DNA from: Oscillospiraceae bacterium
GTDB lineage: Bacteria; Bacillota; Clostridia; Oscillospirales; Ruminococcaceae
Assembly (NCBI GenBank): GCA_017414435.1
Contig: JAFQMN010000009.1
Span: 140,248-204,247 of the forward strand
Length of the DNA stretch: 64,000 nt
Direction: 5' to 3'
Shown here: in pieces, positions 8,887 through 19,560 of the stretch
Layout of the letters: each line of letters opens with the position of its first letter
Position numbering within the stretch: the stretch's first letter is position 1
The notes under the pieces: model-generated
The model's database searches: none
Seen by the model: only the letters and a program-made list of their open reading frames with translations
Told to the model about the DNA's origin: nothing
Position numbers and translations under genes: made by a program

Positions 8887-9543
8887 ATGGTATGTTGTAA
8901 CGCAAACATATTGGTAACAAACGCCGTAACTAACGAAGATCAAATCAGAGCAAATCTAGAGGCACAAAAAAGAGATCTTTCATGCACAATTTCAGAATTA
9001 AAGGAAGATCTGCAAAACTTGAGATCAGCTTTAGACTACCAACTACCAGAAGAGGATCCAGAAAATAGTTTAATAAAAGGCAAAACAAGAATAGCTGAAG
9101 AATGGGCTGGCAAGCCAAATGAAGCAGAGGGAAGAGAGTTAGAAGAAGCTAGCTACAAATATTATGCTATATTTAACCAGCTTAAAGATAATTTTGAATG
9201 GTACAATGTACATTTTGATGACATAAGAGAATCTATGGAAGCTTTAAGAAAGTTAAACCTAAATGTAGAACAAAACACCTTAACAAATAATTTAGAAAGA
9301 CTCCAAAGTATTTGTAAACATCAAAAGGCGCTAAACGCTACATTTCTAGATGTATCATTAGCTATATCTAATGCAGAGGATCGGTTTTTAACGCACTTCA
9401 AAGCTTTTAAACAAGGTTCAAGCTCAGATAAATGCCATTCTAAAATAGTAAAAATAGAGAGAGGCATTGAGCTCATTCCCACGTTGATAGATGAAATGGG
9501 GAGCTTAACACAAGAACTCGAAACACTTTGCGAAGAGCTCTAA
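8887..9543 (+). CDS. Coiled-coil protein of unknown function, N-terminus uncertain
   Basis: 218 residues from the ATG at 8887. Almost wholly helical, with long heptad-rich stretches (about 20-55, 90-130, 185-218) and acidic character; it ends LTQELETLCEEL. The chosen ATG has no ribosome site. The frame is open back to 8860 and reads SLILSGALSMVCCNANILVTNA, which resembles the hydrophobic core and end of a signal peptide without its basic start, and an AAAGGA lies at 8848. A non-standard start (ATA at 8866) or a small upstream deletion are both possible. No family recognised; it forms a unit with the secreted protein before it. Confidence 0.55.
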   Translation: MVCCNANILVTNAVTNEDQIRANLEAQKRDLSCTISELKEDLQNLRSALDYQLPEEDPENSLIKGKTRIAEEWAGKPNEAEGRELEEASYKYYAIFNQLKDNFEWYNVHFDDIRESMEALRKLNLNVEQNTLTNNLERLQSICKHQKALNATFLDVSLAISNAEDRFLTHFKAFKQGSSSDKCHSKIVKIERGIELIPTLIDEMGSLTQELETLCEEL

Positions 9544-9560
9544 AATATCAATAATCTTTA

Positions 9561-9596
9561 AAAAATGAGTAGCATATAACAACGCTGCTCATTTTT
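9561..9596 (+). terminator. Rho-independent terminator
   Basis: AAAAATGAGTAGC (9561-9573) pairs with GCTGCTCATTTTT (9584-9596), with one G-T pair, followed by more T-rich sequence. It ends the two-gene unit beginning at 8244. Confidence 0.75.
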
Positions 9597-10133
9597 CATG
9601 TATTTTTGGGTATAAAACAACTACTAAAACCATAACGTACCAACCTTTAACGTATTGCACTAAAATTATCAACAAAAGCAGAGTTAATCAAAAATCATCT
9701 CAAAACAACATCAAAAACGCTCAAAAATCACACTTTTTTACCCAAAAACGTCCAAAAATCCAGTATTTTTTCACATTTTTAAAGCCACAAACCCGCATAG
9801 TTAAAATGCACAAAACACCAAATTAAAAGCTTCAATAAGCCAAAAACTGCATACAACCAAAAAATGCAAAAATCTTCAATTTTCCAAAAAATACAAAAAA
9901 AATAGAGTTTTTATTATTGTAGATTTAGAACACTTAAAATTCAAAAAAAGTGGAGTTTACGGCTTTTAAATCAGAACATAGCTACACTCACGCGTAGTGG
10001 GGGTTGTGTTATTGTTAATTTTTAAAAAAGTACAAAAAAACTTAAATTTACGGCTTTATTAAAGCATTTTTTTAATTTTGTTCCACGTGGAACAAATGTT
10101 GAAAACTTTTTTGTGCGTAAAATTCCAACAAAA
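9597..10133 (+). other. A-rich non-coding region, no gene seen
   Basis: About 540 bases without a credible reading frame on either strand. The + strand is strongly biased to A and C over G and T in its first half (repeated CAAAAAC / CCAAAAA words). A short direct repeat TTTACGGCTTT occurs at about 9956 and 10048. The region is bounded by terminators on both sides and contains the parS-like palindrome. Convergent transcription from both flanks ends here. Confidence 0.6.
10077..10096. promoter_or_regulatory. parS: parS-like site (ParB/Spo0J binding)
   Basis: A perfect 20-base palindrome with the core TGTTCCACGTGGAACA at 10079-10094. This matches the chromosomal parS consensus TGTTNCACGTGAAACA in the inner CACGTG and TGTT..AACA arms and is fully symmetric. 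It lies outside any gene between two terminators. parS sites load ParB and SMC and cluster around the replication origin, so this window is probably in the origin-proximal part of the chromosome. parA/parB themselves are not in the window. Confidence 0.8.
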
Positions 10134-10158
10134 AAACTCCTGCGGCAAGCAGGAGTTT
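10134..10158 (-). terminator. Terminator of the TrmH-family gene
   Basis: AAACTCCTGC / GCAGGAGTTT stem (10134-10143 with 10149-10158), 5-base loop, followed on the minus strand by a run of T. It lies 21 bases beyond the stop codon of the minus-strand gene. Confidence 0.85.
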
Positions 10159-10179
10159 ATACGGTTTTAAAGCCAAAAA

Positions 10180-10968
10180 TCAGGTGTATAATTTATATAA
10201 AAACAAAGCAGCCGCAACCGCTGCATTTAACGACTCCACAGGCGCTTCCATAGGAATTTTAACGTGATATTTAATCAAATCAGCAATATCTTTAGGTAGC
10301 CCGTTTCCTTCGTTTCCAATAAATACCATAGCATTAGGCTCAAACTTAATATTCAAAAAGTTAGAACTATTTTCAGCAAGCACAGCGGCATAAGTTGCAA
10401 TGCCGGCTTTGTGGCAGCGGCTAATAAAGCCGGTAACGTCATCAATTTGCATAATTTTAACTCTAAAACAAGAGCCCATAGAGGCTTTTATAACCTTGGG
10501 GCTGAAAACATCCACGGAATTTTTGGAAATAAATATATTGTTAACACCAAAAGCTTCTGCAGTTCTAATTATCGTGCCAAGATTCCCAGGGTCTTGCAGA
10601 TCAATAAGCGCAATGCTTTTGCTTGGCAAATTGTTAAAATTTAAGGTTAGCTTAGGCATTTGGCAAACGCAGTATATTCCAGCAGGAGTGGTATTTTGCG
10701 ATAATTTTTTTTCTAAACTCTCATCAATTAAAAACACATTACCTACTACAGAGATATTCTTAATAAAATCAGCATACTTTGCTGCAAATGCAGGTGTAAT
10801 AAAACAATATAATATGTTTAATTTGCTTTTTAAAGCTTCTTGCACAAGGCGAAAACCTTCTATTACAAATTGCATGTGTTCATACCGTTGTTTTTTGTGC
10901 TTATTTAATTCACAAGCTAGCTTTATTAAGCTGTTGTTTTTACTTGTTATCTTTTTTAGATCATTCAT
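10180..10968 (-). CDS. TrmH/SpoU-family RNA 2'-O-methyltransferase
   Basis: 262 residues from the ATG at 10968; an open frame further upstream (to 11055) is hydrophobic and unlike the family, so it was left out. N-terminal substrate-binding region (KKQRYEHMQFVIEGFRLVQEAL) resembles RlmB/TsnR-type proteins. The SPOUT knot motifs are all visible: LIDLQDPGNLGTIIRTAEAFG (motif 1), AMVFIGNEGNGL (motif 2) and VKIPMEAPVESLNAAVAAAL (motif 3). It should methylate a ribose in rRNA or tRNA using SAM. It is the only complete gene on the minus strand, divergent from the Asp23 gene and ended by its own terminator. Confidence 0.9.
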   Translation of the reverse strand: MNDLKKITSKNNSLIKLACELNKHKKQRYEHMQFVIEGFRLVQEALKSKLNILYCFITPAFAAKYADFIKNISVVGNVFLIDESLEKKLSQNTTPAGIYCVCQMPKLTLNFNNLPSKSIALIDLQDPGNLGTIIRTAEAFGVNNIFISKNSVDVFSPKVIKASMGSCFRVKIMQIDDVTGFISRCHKAGIATYAAVLAENSSNFLNIKFEPNAMVFIGNEGNGLPKDIADLIKYHVKIPMEAPVESLNAAVAAALFLYKLYT

Positions 10969-11049
10969 TTTTTTTGTATCCGTCCACTTTTTTGAATTAA
11001 TTATGGCATATATTTTTACATGTGTCAATAAACAAATTACCAGATATAG

Positions 11050-11079
11050 TTGCATAAAATAATATGGATGTGCTATAAT
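11050..11079 (+). promoter_or_regulatory. Promoter for the Asp23-nusB operon
   Basis: TTGCAT (11050-11055), 18-base spacer, consensus TATAAT (11074-11079) with TGC extended -10. It lies 51 bases before the AAAAGGAGG-led ATG at 11131. Confidence 0.7.
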
Positions 11080-11130
11080 TAATAATGATACGGTATATTA
11101 TTTTAAAAGATAAAAAGGAGGAATTTATTT

Positions 11131-11589
11131 ATGGAAAATTTAGAATCTAAAGGGGTTTTAGGCAGTTTCAAGTTATCAGAAAATGTAATTTCAACCATTG
11201 TGGCAACAGCAGCCACAGAGGTGCCAGGGGTAGCTTGCATGGCAAGCTTTGAACCAAATTTCAAGAATATTTCTACCATTAAGAATATTTTAAACAGAGA
11301 TATAGCTCAAAAATCAACTAATGTAAGGTTTAACGAGGGGGCACTTAGTGTAGATTTGTGTGTAAAAGTCTTTTTTGGCAGCAATTTAAAAGAGGTAGCG
11401 CATAAGGTTCAAGAAAACGTTAAAGAAGCCATTCAGAATATGACAGGCCTTGTGGTTGCCAATGTAAATGTTACAATTGCAGGCTTGTTTATAGAAAAAG
11501 ATGACGAATGTGCTTGTGGCAAAGATTGTGGTTATAAAGATGCTGATGAAGACGTGGCAGAATTAAAACAAGAAGAGGGAAAAGAATAG
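11131..11589 (+). CDS. Asp23/Gls24 family envelope stress protein
   Basis: 152 residues. Contains the Asp23 domain (GSFKLSENVISTIVATAATEVPGVACM, VDLCVKVFFGSNLKEVAHKVQENVKEAI, VANVNVTIAGLFI) and an acidic Cys-rich C-terminus (CACGKDCGYKDAD) not typical of the family; the closely spaced cysteines could bind metal. In Firmicutes the YqhY-type member precedes nusB, as here (5 bases apart). Cytoplasmic or membrane-associated; related proteins are linked to cell-wall and acetyl-CoA carboxylase homeostasis. Precise role is inferred only from family and position. Confidence 0.88.
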   Translation: MENLESKGVLGSFKLSENVISTIVATAATEVPGVACMASFEPNFKNISTIKNILNRDIAQKSTNVRFNEGALSVDLCVKVFFGSNLKEVAHKVQENVKEAIQNMTGLVVANVNVTIAGLFIEKDDECACGKDCGYKDADEDVAELKQEEGKE

Positions 11590-11594
11590 AAAAA

Positions 11595-11999
11595 ATGACT
11601 CGTAAAGAAGCAAGGGAGCAGGCATTTTTAGTGCTTTTTCAGTGCAATTTTTTTGCAGATCGTGCACCAGAAGAGATTTTAGAGAATAATTTAAGAAACG
11701 GCTCTATAAAAGAGAATAAATTTACAAATCAGCTTTGCTCGGTTGTGTTTAAAAATATGGCAGAAATCAACTCTTTAATTCAAAAATACTCGTTAAACTG
11801 GGAACAAGATAGAATAACTAAGGTTTCACTCACGGCACTACGAATTGCAATTGCAGAAATTAAATACATAGAGGGTATTCCAATAAAAGTTTCGCTTAAC
11901 GAAGCAATAGAACTAACAAAAAAATTTGCAAACCAAGAAGATGCTCTGTTTGTTAACGGAGTGCTAAGTGGCATGGTTAATGAATTCCCAAAAGATTAA
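11595..11999 (+). CDS. nusB: Transcription antitermination factor NusB
   Basis: 134 residues, normal length. MTRKEAREQAFLVLFQCNF is the family's N-terminal helix, followed by the all-helical body and the C-terminal signature IPIKVSLNEAIELTKKFANQEDALFVNGVLSGM (the S...FVNGVL pattern). NusB with NusE/S10 binds boxA in rRNA leaders and supports antitermination. It starts 5 bases after the Asp23 gene and is probably co-transcribed with asnB 25 bases on. Confidence 0.95.
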   Translation: MTRKEAREQAFLVLFQCNFFADRAPEEILENNLRNGSIKENKFTNQLCSVVFKNMAEINSLIQKYSLNWEQDRITKVSLTALRIAIAEIKYIEGIPIKVSLNEAIELTKKFANQEDALFVNGVLSGMVNEFPKD

Positions 12000-12024
12000 T
12001 TTTTATTGCTAGGAGATTATTTTA

Positions 12025-13869
12025 ATGTGTGGATTTGTAGGTTTTACAGGCGGAATTTATGATATTGCAGATAAAAAGTCTGTAATAAATAAAATGCTGC
12101 AAAAAATCATTCACAGAGGCCCAGATAGCGACGGAATTTATTGCGATAACGAAGTTGCATTAGGGTTTCGTAGGCTTTCGATTATAGATTTAAGCAGCAA
12201 TGGAGACCAACCAATATTTAATGAAGATGAGTCGATTTGTGTGTTGCTTAATGGGGAAATTTATAACTATGCAGAACTTAGAGCTGAGCTGGAAAAGTTA
12301 GGTCATAAATTTAGAAGCAGAACAGACACCGAGGTTTTAGTGCATGGCTATGAAGAATATGGCGAGGATCTTTTAGGCAAACTGCGCGGGATGTTTAGCT
12401 TTGTTATTTGGGAAAAGAACAAAAAAAAGCTGTTTTTAGCGCGTGATATTTTTGGAATAAAGCCGCTTTATTATGGCAGGTTAAAAGATGGCGGGGTTAT
12501 CTTCGGCTCGGAGATAAAAGCTTTTTTAGAACATCCGTTGTTCGAAAAAAAATTAAATACAAAGGCACTAAAGCCATTTTTAACATTTCAATACAATCCA
12601 CTGCCCGAAACTTTTTTTGAAGGTATATTCAAGCTGCTGCCGGGTCATTATGCGGTTTTAAGCCAAGGGAATATGACTATTTCTAGGTATTATAATTATG
12701 TGCTGATGGAAAAGGAGCAAAAAGAACGGGAAGCAGTTAAACAGTTGGATAAAGTAGTTACTGATTCTGTAAAGTACCACAAAATTGCAGATACACCATG
12801 TGGAGCTTTTCTTTCTGGCGGAGTGGATAGCAGCTACATTGCCTGCAAAATGAAGCCAGAACAGACGTTTTCGGTGGGGTTTAGCAATATAAATTTTGAC
12901 GAAACAAAACATGCTCGTGAATTTTCTAGCATTATAGGCTCTAAAATCTACACAAAATATATAGAGCCAGCTGAATGTTTTGAAAACTTTGGCAATATCC
13001 AATATCACCTAGATGAACCCAGCGCTAATCCATCTGTTGTGCCACTTTATTTTTTGGCAAGATTAGCATCAGAACATGTAAAGGTTGTGGTTTCGGGTGA
13101 GGGCGCAGATGAGTTATTTGGTGGTTATGAAGCTTATGTAGTTTCTAAAAAGATCAAACTTTACCGTGCTTTGCTGCCTAAGTTTTTGCGAAATCTTCTT
13201 GCCAAGTTTGCAGAGGTTGCTTTAAAGGGCAATATAAGAATGTCGCTTATTAGAGGGGCAAAAACTGAAGATGAAGATTATATTGGCCATGCGTATATGT
13301 TCACCGAACGCGAGTCTGGTGCAGTTTTAAACCATAAATATAATTACGATTTTTCGGTATGCGATATTACCAATAAATATTATGCAGAGGTAGAGGGTAA
13401 AGATAGCCTTACACGTAAAATTTATTTAGATTTAAACTTGTGGCTGCCGGGAGATATACTACTTAAAGCAGATAAAATGAGTATGGCACATTCTCTTGAA
13501 TTAAGAGTACCGTTTTTAGATAAACAGGTATTTGAGTTTGCAAGTACAATTCCCAGCGGTTTAAAACTCAAGAATAAGCAGACCAAATATATTTTAAGAA
13601 AAGCGGCAAGAGCAAGTATTCCAGAGGAATGGGCAAAAAGGCCTAAAAAAGGGTTCCCGGTGCCGATTGCAGTTTGGCTTAAAGATAAAAAATATTATGA
13701 TAAGGTTAAGGAAGTTTTTGTTAGTAGAGAAGCATCTGAATTTTTTGAAAGCACAAAAATTATGAAATTATTAAACGACCATTACGAAGGCAGAGCGAAT
13801 AATGCAAGAAAGATCTGGACTTTGTATACTTTTTTAACGTGGTATAATGAATTTTTTGCAAAGAGGTGA
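12025..13869 (+). CDS. asnB: Glutamine-dependent asparagine synthetase (possible AsnH-type, D-Asp amidating)
   Basis: 614 residues. The class II glutamine amidotransferase domain begins MCGFVGF with catalytic Cys2 (about 2-200; HRGPDSDGIY, LNGEIYNYAEL). The synthetase domain carries the pyrophosphatase loop SGGVDSSYIA (about 264-273) and VSGEGADELFGGYEAY. The gene is complete, with a GGAG site. It is followed by an ATP-grasp ligase (9 bases on) and an aspartate racemase. In Lactococcus a homologue, AsnH, amidates D-Asp in the peptidoglycan bridge. The neighbourhood suggests that role; making free L-asparagine remains the default alternative. Confidence 0.88.
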   Translation: MCGFVGFTGGIYDIADKKSVINKMLQKIIHRGPDSDGIYCDNEVALGFRRLSIIDLSSNGDQPIFNEDESICVLLNGEIYNYAELRAELEKLGHKFRSRTDTEVLVHGYEEYGEDLLGKLRGMFSFVIWEKNKKKLFLARDIFGIKPLYYGRLKDGGVIFGSEIKAFLEHPLFEKKLNTKALKPFLTFQYNPLPETFFEGIFKLLPGHYAVLSQGNMTISRYYNYVLMEKEQKEREAVKQLDKVVTDSVKYHKIADTPCGAFLSGGVDSSYIACKMKPEQTFSVGFSNINFDETKHAREFSSIIGSKIYTKYIEPAECFENFGNIQYHLDEPSANPSVVPLYFLARLASEHVKVVVSGEGADELFGGYEAYVVSKKIKLYRALLPKFLRNLLAKFAEVALKGNIRMSLIRGAKTEDEDYIGHAYMFTERESGAVLNHKYNYDFSVCDITNKYYAEVEGKDSLTRKIYLDLNLWLPGDILLKADKMSMAHSLELRVPFLDKQVFEFASTIPSGLKLKNKQTKYILRKAARASIPEEWAKRPKKGFPVPIAVWLKDKKYYDKVKEVFVSREASEFFESTKIMKLLNDHYEGRANNARKIWTLYTFLTWYNEFFAKR

Positions 13870-13878
13870 CTTTAAAAA

Positions 13879-15102
13879 TTGGTTGACTTTTTACCGGTGC
13901 TGTTGGGAACAGATTTAAATGTTTATGGTATGGCAAGAGCTTTTTATGAGGAATATGGCATAAAAAGTTTGGCTATTGGTGAATTACAGTTAATGCCTAC
14001 TAAAAGCTCCGCAATTGTGAATACGAGAATTATTAAAAACTTTAGCCAGGTAGATGCTTTTTTAGCTGGTCTTAAAGAAATTGCGGCTGAGTTTAAATCT
14101 AAGTTTTCCAAGTTGTTGTTAATCGCCTGTGGAGATACATATGTTAAACTTGTGATCAATAATAAAAAAAGCCTAGAGCAAGATTTTGTTGTGCCTTATA
14201 TTGATGCGAAAATATTTGAAAGATTAGCAGAAAAAGAAGCTTTTTATTCCACGTGTGAAGAATATGGGTTAGATTTCCCCAAAACTTTTATTATTAGTAA
14301 ACAGAATAAAGATTCAATAGATTTGCCTTTTTTGTTCCCGGTGGCATTAAAGCCAAGCAACAGTATGGAGTGGTTAAATTGCAGCTTTAGCGGTAAAAAA
14401 AAGGCTTTTATAATAAAAGACCGCAAAGAGTTCGATGCGATTATAAAAAAAGTGTATAATTCTTCTTACACCAACAATATGATAGCGCAAGAATTTATAC
14501 CTGGCGATGATACAAATATGCGGGTGCTTAACTGCTATGTAGGTAAAGATAGCAAGGTTAAACTTATGTGCTTAGGGCAACCACTGCTAGAAGATAAAGC
14601 ACCTGGTACCGTTGGGAATTATTTAGCGATTGTGAATAGCTATAACGAAGAAATTTGCTTAAAAATAAAAAATTTTTTAGAAAAGATTAAATATACAGGT
14701 TTTGCAAACTTTGATATGAAATATGATGCCCGAGATGGTAAATTTAAGTTGTTTGAAATAAATTTACGCCAAGGCAGAAGCAGTTTCTTTGTTACAGGCA
14801 GTGGGTATAATCTGGCAAAATATGTTGTGGAAGATCGGATTTTGGGTAATGATTTAGATTTTTGTATTGCTGATTGTGAACATTTGTGGTTGGGGTTTCC
14901 TAAACATTTGTTATTTAAATGCCTGAGTGAAGAGCATATAGAATATGTTAAAAGTCTTATTAAACAAGAGAAGGTATGCACAACTTTATTTTATAAAAAA
15001 GATCGCAATATAAGGAAGTTTTTGAACGACATAAGGTTTTTTATAACTTACTATAGAACATTTAAGAAATATTTTAGAACCAATGGGAGAAAAGATAAAT
15101 GA
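13879..15102 (+). CDS. ATP-grasp ligase, candidate D-aspartate ligase for peptidoglycan
   Basis: 407 residues, TTG start behind GAGGTGA. ATP-grasp features: FPVALKPSNS (first nucleotide lysine), NNMIAQEFIPGDDTNMRVLNCYV (second lysine region replaced by the AQEFIPG strand), and NFDMKYDARDGKFKLFEINLRQGRS with the metal-binding E.N.R. The general length and layout match carboxylate-amine ligases of the D-Asp ligase (Aslfm/AslA) group, which attach D-aspartate to the stem-peptide lysine. The racemase gene overlaps its 3' end by 4 bases (ATGA), giving direct supply of D-Asp. Substrate is inferred from context. Confidence 0.7.
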   Translation: MVDFLPVLLGTDLNVYGMARAFYEEYGIKSLAIGELQLMPTKSSAIVNTRIIKNFSQVDAFLAGLKEIAAEFKSKFSKLLLIACGDTYVKLVINNKKSLEQDFVVPYIDAKIFERLAEKEAFYSTCEEYGLDFPKTFIISKQNKDSIDLPFLFPVALKPSNSMEWLNCSFSGKKKAFIIKDRKEFDAIIKKVYNSSYTNNMIAQEFIPGDDTNMRVLNCYVGKDSKVKLMCLGQPLLEDKAPGTVGNYLAIVNSYNEEICLKIKNFLEKIKYTGFANFDMKYDARDGKFKLFEINLRQGRSSFFVTGSGYNLAKYVVEDRILGNDLDFCIADCEHLWLGFPKHLLFKCLSEEHIEYVKSLIKQEKVCTTLFYKKDRNIRKFLNDIRFFITYYRTFKKYFRTNGRKDK

Positions 15103-15824
15103 AGGACTTTTTAGGTGTAGTTGGTGGTATAGGGCCATTAGCTACAACATATTTTATGAAGAAAATAATAAATTTTACCAGCGCCATTAACGACCAAGAT
15201 CACATTAATATGATAGTGCTTAACCATGCAGAAATACCGGATAGAACAGCATATATTTTAGATAAAACAAATAGTAATCCTTATCCGTATCTTTTAGAGG
15301 ACTGTTTAATGCTGCAAGAAGCCGGGGCAAAGCTGATTGCAATCCCTTGCAATACGTCACATTATTTTTTGCCGCAGTTAAAACAAAAAGTTAAAGTTCC
15401 AATTGTGGATATGCAAAAAGAAACCGCAAAAGCTTTAAAAAAACTGGGGCTACAAAAAGTGGGTGTTATGGCCACAAGTGGCACAGTGGCAACAGGACTT
15501 TTTCAAAATGCTTTAAGGGCAGAGGGAATAGATTGTTTTTTGCCGCCAAATTCAGTGCAGAGTAAAATTATGGATATTATATACAGTAATATTAAAGCAG
15601 GTGTTATGCCAAGCCGAGCTGAATTTAATGAGGTTAGCAATTACTTTTGGCAGAATGATTGTGAGGCGATTATTTTAGGTTGCACCGAGCTTTCTATGCT
15701 AAAAGAGATTTTTGAACTAAAAGACAACTTTGTGGATGCTCTTGATATTGCAGTAAGTTTTGTGGTTTCTTTTTTTAATAAGCCAAAATGTAACGAAAAA
15801 AATACACTGAATTTTTTAATTTAA
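15099..15824 (+). CDS. racD: Aspartate/glutamate racemase family protein, probable aspartate racemase
   Basis: 241 residues. GVVGGIGPLATTYFMKKI is the N-terminal motif of RacD; the two catalytic cysteines lie in IPCNTSHYF (about residue 85) and ILGCTELSML (about 197). It converts L-Asp to D-Asp without a cofactor. Start ATG overlaps the ligase stop codon, so the two are translationally coupled. With the upstream ligase and asparagine synthetase it makes a plausible D-Asp/D-Asn bridge pathway. A glutamate racemase is less likely given the RacD-type start. Confidence 0.82.
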   Translation: MKDFLGVVGGIGPLATTYFMKKIINFTSAINDQDHINMIVLNHAEIPDRTAYILDKTNSNPYPYLLEDCLMLQEAGAKLIAIPCNTSHYFLPQLKQKVKVPIVDMQKETAKALKKLGLQKVGVMATSGTVATGLFQNALRAEGIDCFLPPNSVQSKIMDIIYSNIKAGVMPSRAEFNEVSNYFWQNDCEAIILGCTELSMLKEIFELKDNFVDALDIAVSFVVSFFNKPKCNEKNTLNFLI

Positions 15825-18105
<2,281 letters not shown>

Positions 18106-18119
18106 GAGGCGGGGAATAG

Positions 18120-19544
18120 GTGAAATTAAACGAGCTGGCAGCTACAAAGCTTATGGAATTACTGAGAAATAAAGAATGCAGCGCGCTAGAGATAATTGAA
18201 GATACTTTTAGGGAGATAGAAAGAAAAGAGCCAGAGATTGAAGCTTTTATTACCTTAACTAAAGAAACTGCATTTGAAAATGCGAAACGTATAGATGAAA
18301 AGATAGCATCTGGTAGTGAATTAGGAAGTTTAGCTGGGATTCCGATTGCAGTTAAGGATAATATATGCACTAAGGGAGTTAGAACAACAGCTGCTTCTAA
18401 AATATTAGAAAACTTTGTTCCAACGTATAATGCAACTGTAGTTGAAAAGTTAAACGCAGCAGATGCAATTATGGTTGGAAAAGCTAATTTAGATGAATTT
18501 GCCATGGGTTCCTCGTGTGAAACCTCTGCTTTTAAAAAAACAAAAAATCCACATAATATAGAATATGTGCCAGGAGGTTCTTCTGGTGGCTCTGCGGCTG
18601 CGGTTGCGGCGAATGAATCGGTTTTAGCATTAGGGTCAGATACTGGTGGCTCGGTTAGGTTACCTGCTAGCTTTTGCGGAGTTGTGGGGCTAAGGCCTAC
18701 CTATGGTGCAATTTCGCGCTATGGTTTGTTGCCACTAGCGTCATCGTTTGATCAAGTTGGCCCGTTAGGGAGAACTGTTGCTGATGTTGAGTTGTTATTT
18801 AATGTAATTTCTGGTAGAGATCCAAAAGACTCTACAACGGTGAATTTTAAAACTAAAAACAACTCAGATTTTGATGTCAAAAACCTTAAAGTAGGAGTGC
18901 CAGAAGAGTATTTTGGCAATTTTATAGATGAAGAAGTTAAAAAATCCGTGCTTAAGATGATTGAGTTTTTTAAGAAGAGTGGAGCGCAGATAAAAAAAGT
19001 AAATGTTCCTCATATGGAATATATGTTGCCAATTTATTCTGTTGTGTTAACTATAGAGGCGGCATCTAATTTGGCACGTTACGATGGCATGTGCTTTGGT
19101 CTTAGAGCAAAAGAGTTTAAAGATCTTGAGCAGATGTATGCAAACACACGTGAAGAGGGCTTTGGTGACGAAGTAAAGCGCAGAATTATTTTAGGCACAT
19201 TTTTATCTAGTTCGGAATCTGGGAGTGCTTATATGCAAAGAGCAATTGCAGCTAAAAATGAACTGCTAAAAGCACATGACGAGTTATTTAAATTGTGTGA
19301 TATATTAATTACGCCCACAGGGCCAACACAGGCATTCCGTTTGGGGGAGATATGTGACCCAATGAAGATGTATGCAATGGATTTATGTACCTTAGCACCT
19401 AGTATTTTAGGCTTCCCTGCAATAGCTGTGCCTTGTGGCAAAGGGCAGAACAATTTGCCTATAGGTGCGCAGTTGATTGGGCAACGTTATTGTGAGCAGC
19501 TTTTGTTTGAGGCAGGGAAATTTTTTGAAAGAAATTATTTATAA
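18120..19544 (+). CDS. gatA: Asp/Glu-tRNA amidotransferase subunit GatA
   Basis: 474 residues, GTG start behind ATAGGAGGCGGGG. Amidase-signature enzyme that frees ammonia from glutamine. The Ser-cisSer-Lys triad is visible: Lys in GIPIAVKDNI, the GGSSGGSAAAVAA glycine-serine loop, and the nucleophile serine in SDTGGSVRLPA. Since AsnS is encoded just downstream, the complex most likely serves Glu-tRNA-Gln, although Asp-tRNA-Asn cannot be excluded. Confidence 0.96.
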   Translation: MKLNELAATKLMELLRNKECSALEIIEDTFREIERKEPEIEAFITLTKETAFENAKRIDEKIASGSELGSLAGIPIAVKDNICTKGVRTTAASKILENFVPTYNATVVEKLNAADAIMVGKANLDEFAMGSSCETSAFKKTKNPHNIEYVPGGSSGGSAAAVAANESVLALGSDTGGSVRLPASFCGVVGLRPTYGAISRYGLLPLASSFDQVGPLGRTVADVELLFNVISGRDPKDSTTVNFKTKNNSDFDVKNLKVGVPEEYFGNFIDEEVKKSVLKMIEFFKKSGAQIKKVNVPHMEYMLPIYSVVLTIEAASNLARYDGMCFGLRAKEFKDLEQMYANTREEGFGDEVKRRIILGTFLSSSESGSAYMQRAIAAKNELLKAHDELFKLCDILITPTGPTQAFRLGEICDPMKMYAMDLCTLAPSILGFPAIAVPCGKGQNNLPIGAQLIGQRYCEQLLFEAGKFFERNYL

Positions 19545-19560
19545 AGGAAGTGAGCCGAGC

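Noticed and set aside
14224..14260. Second CACGTG parS-like word
   Set aside because: TTCCACGTGTGAAG inside the ATP-grasp gene is not symmetric beyond the hexamer.
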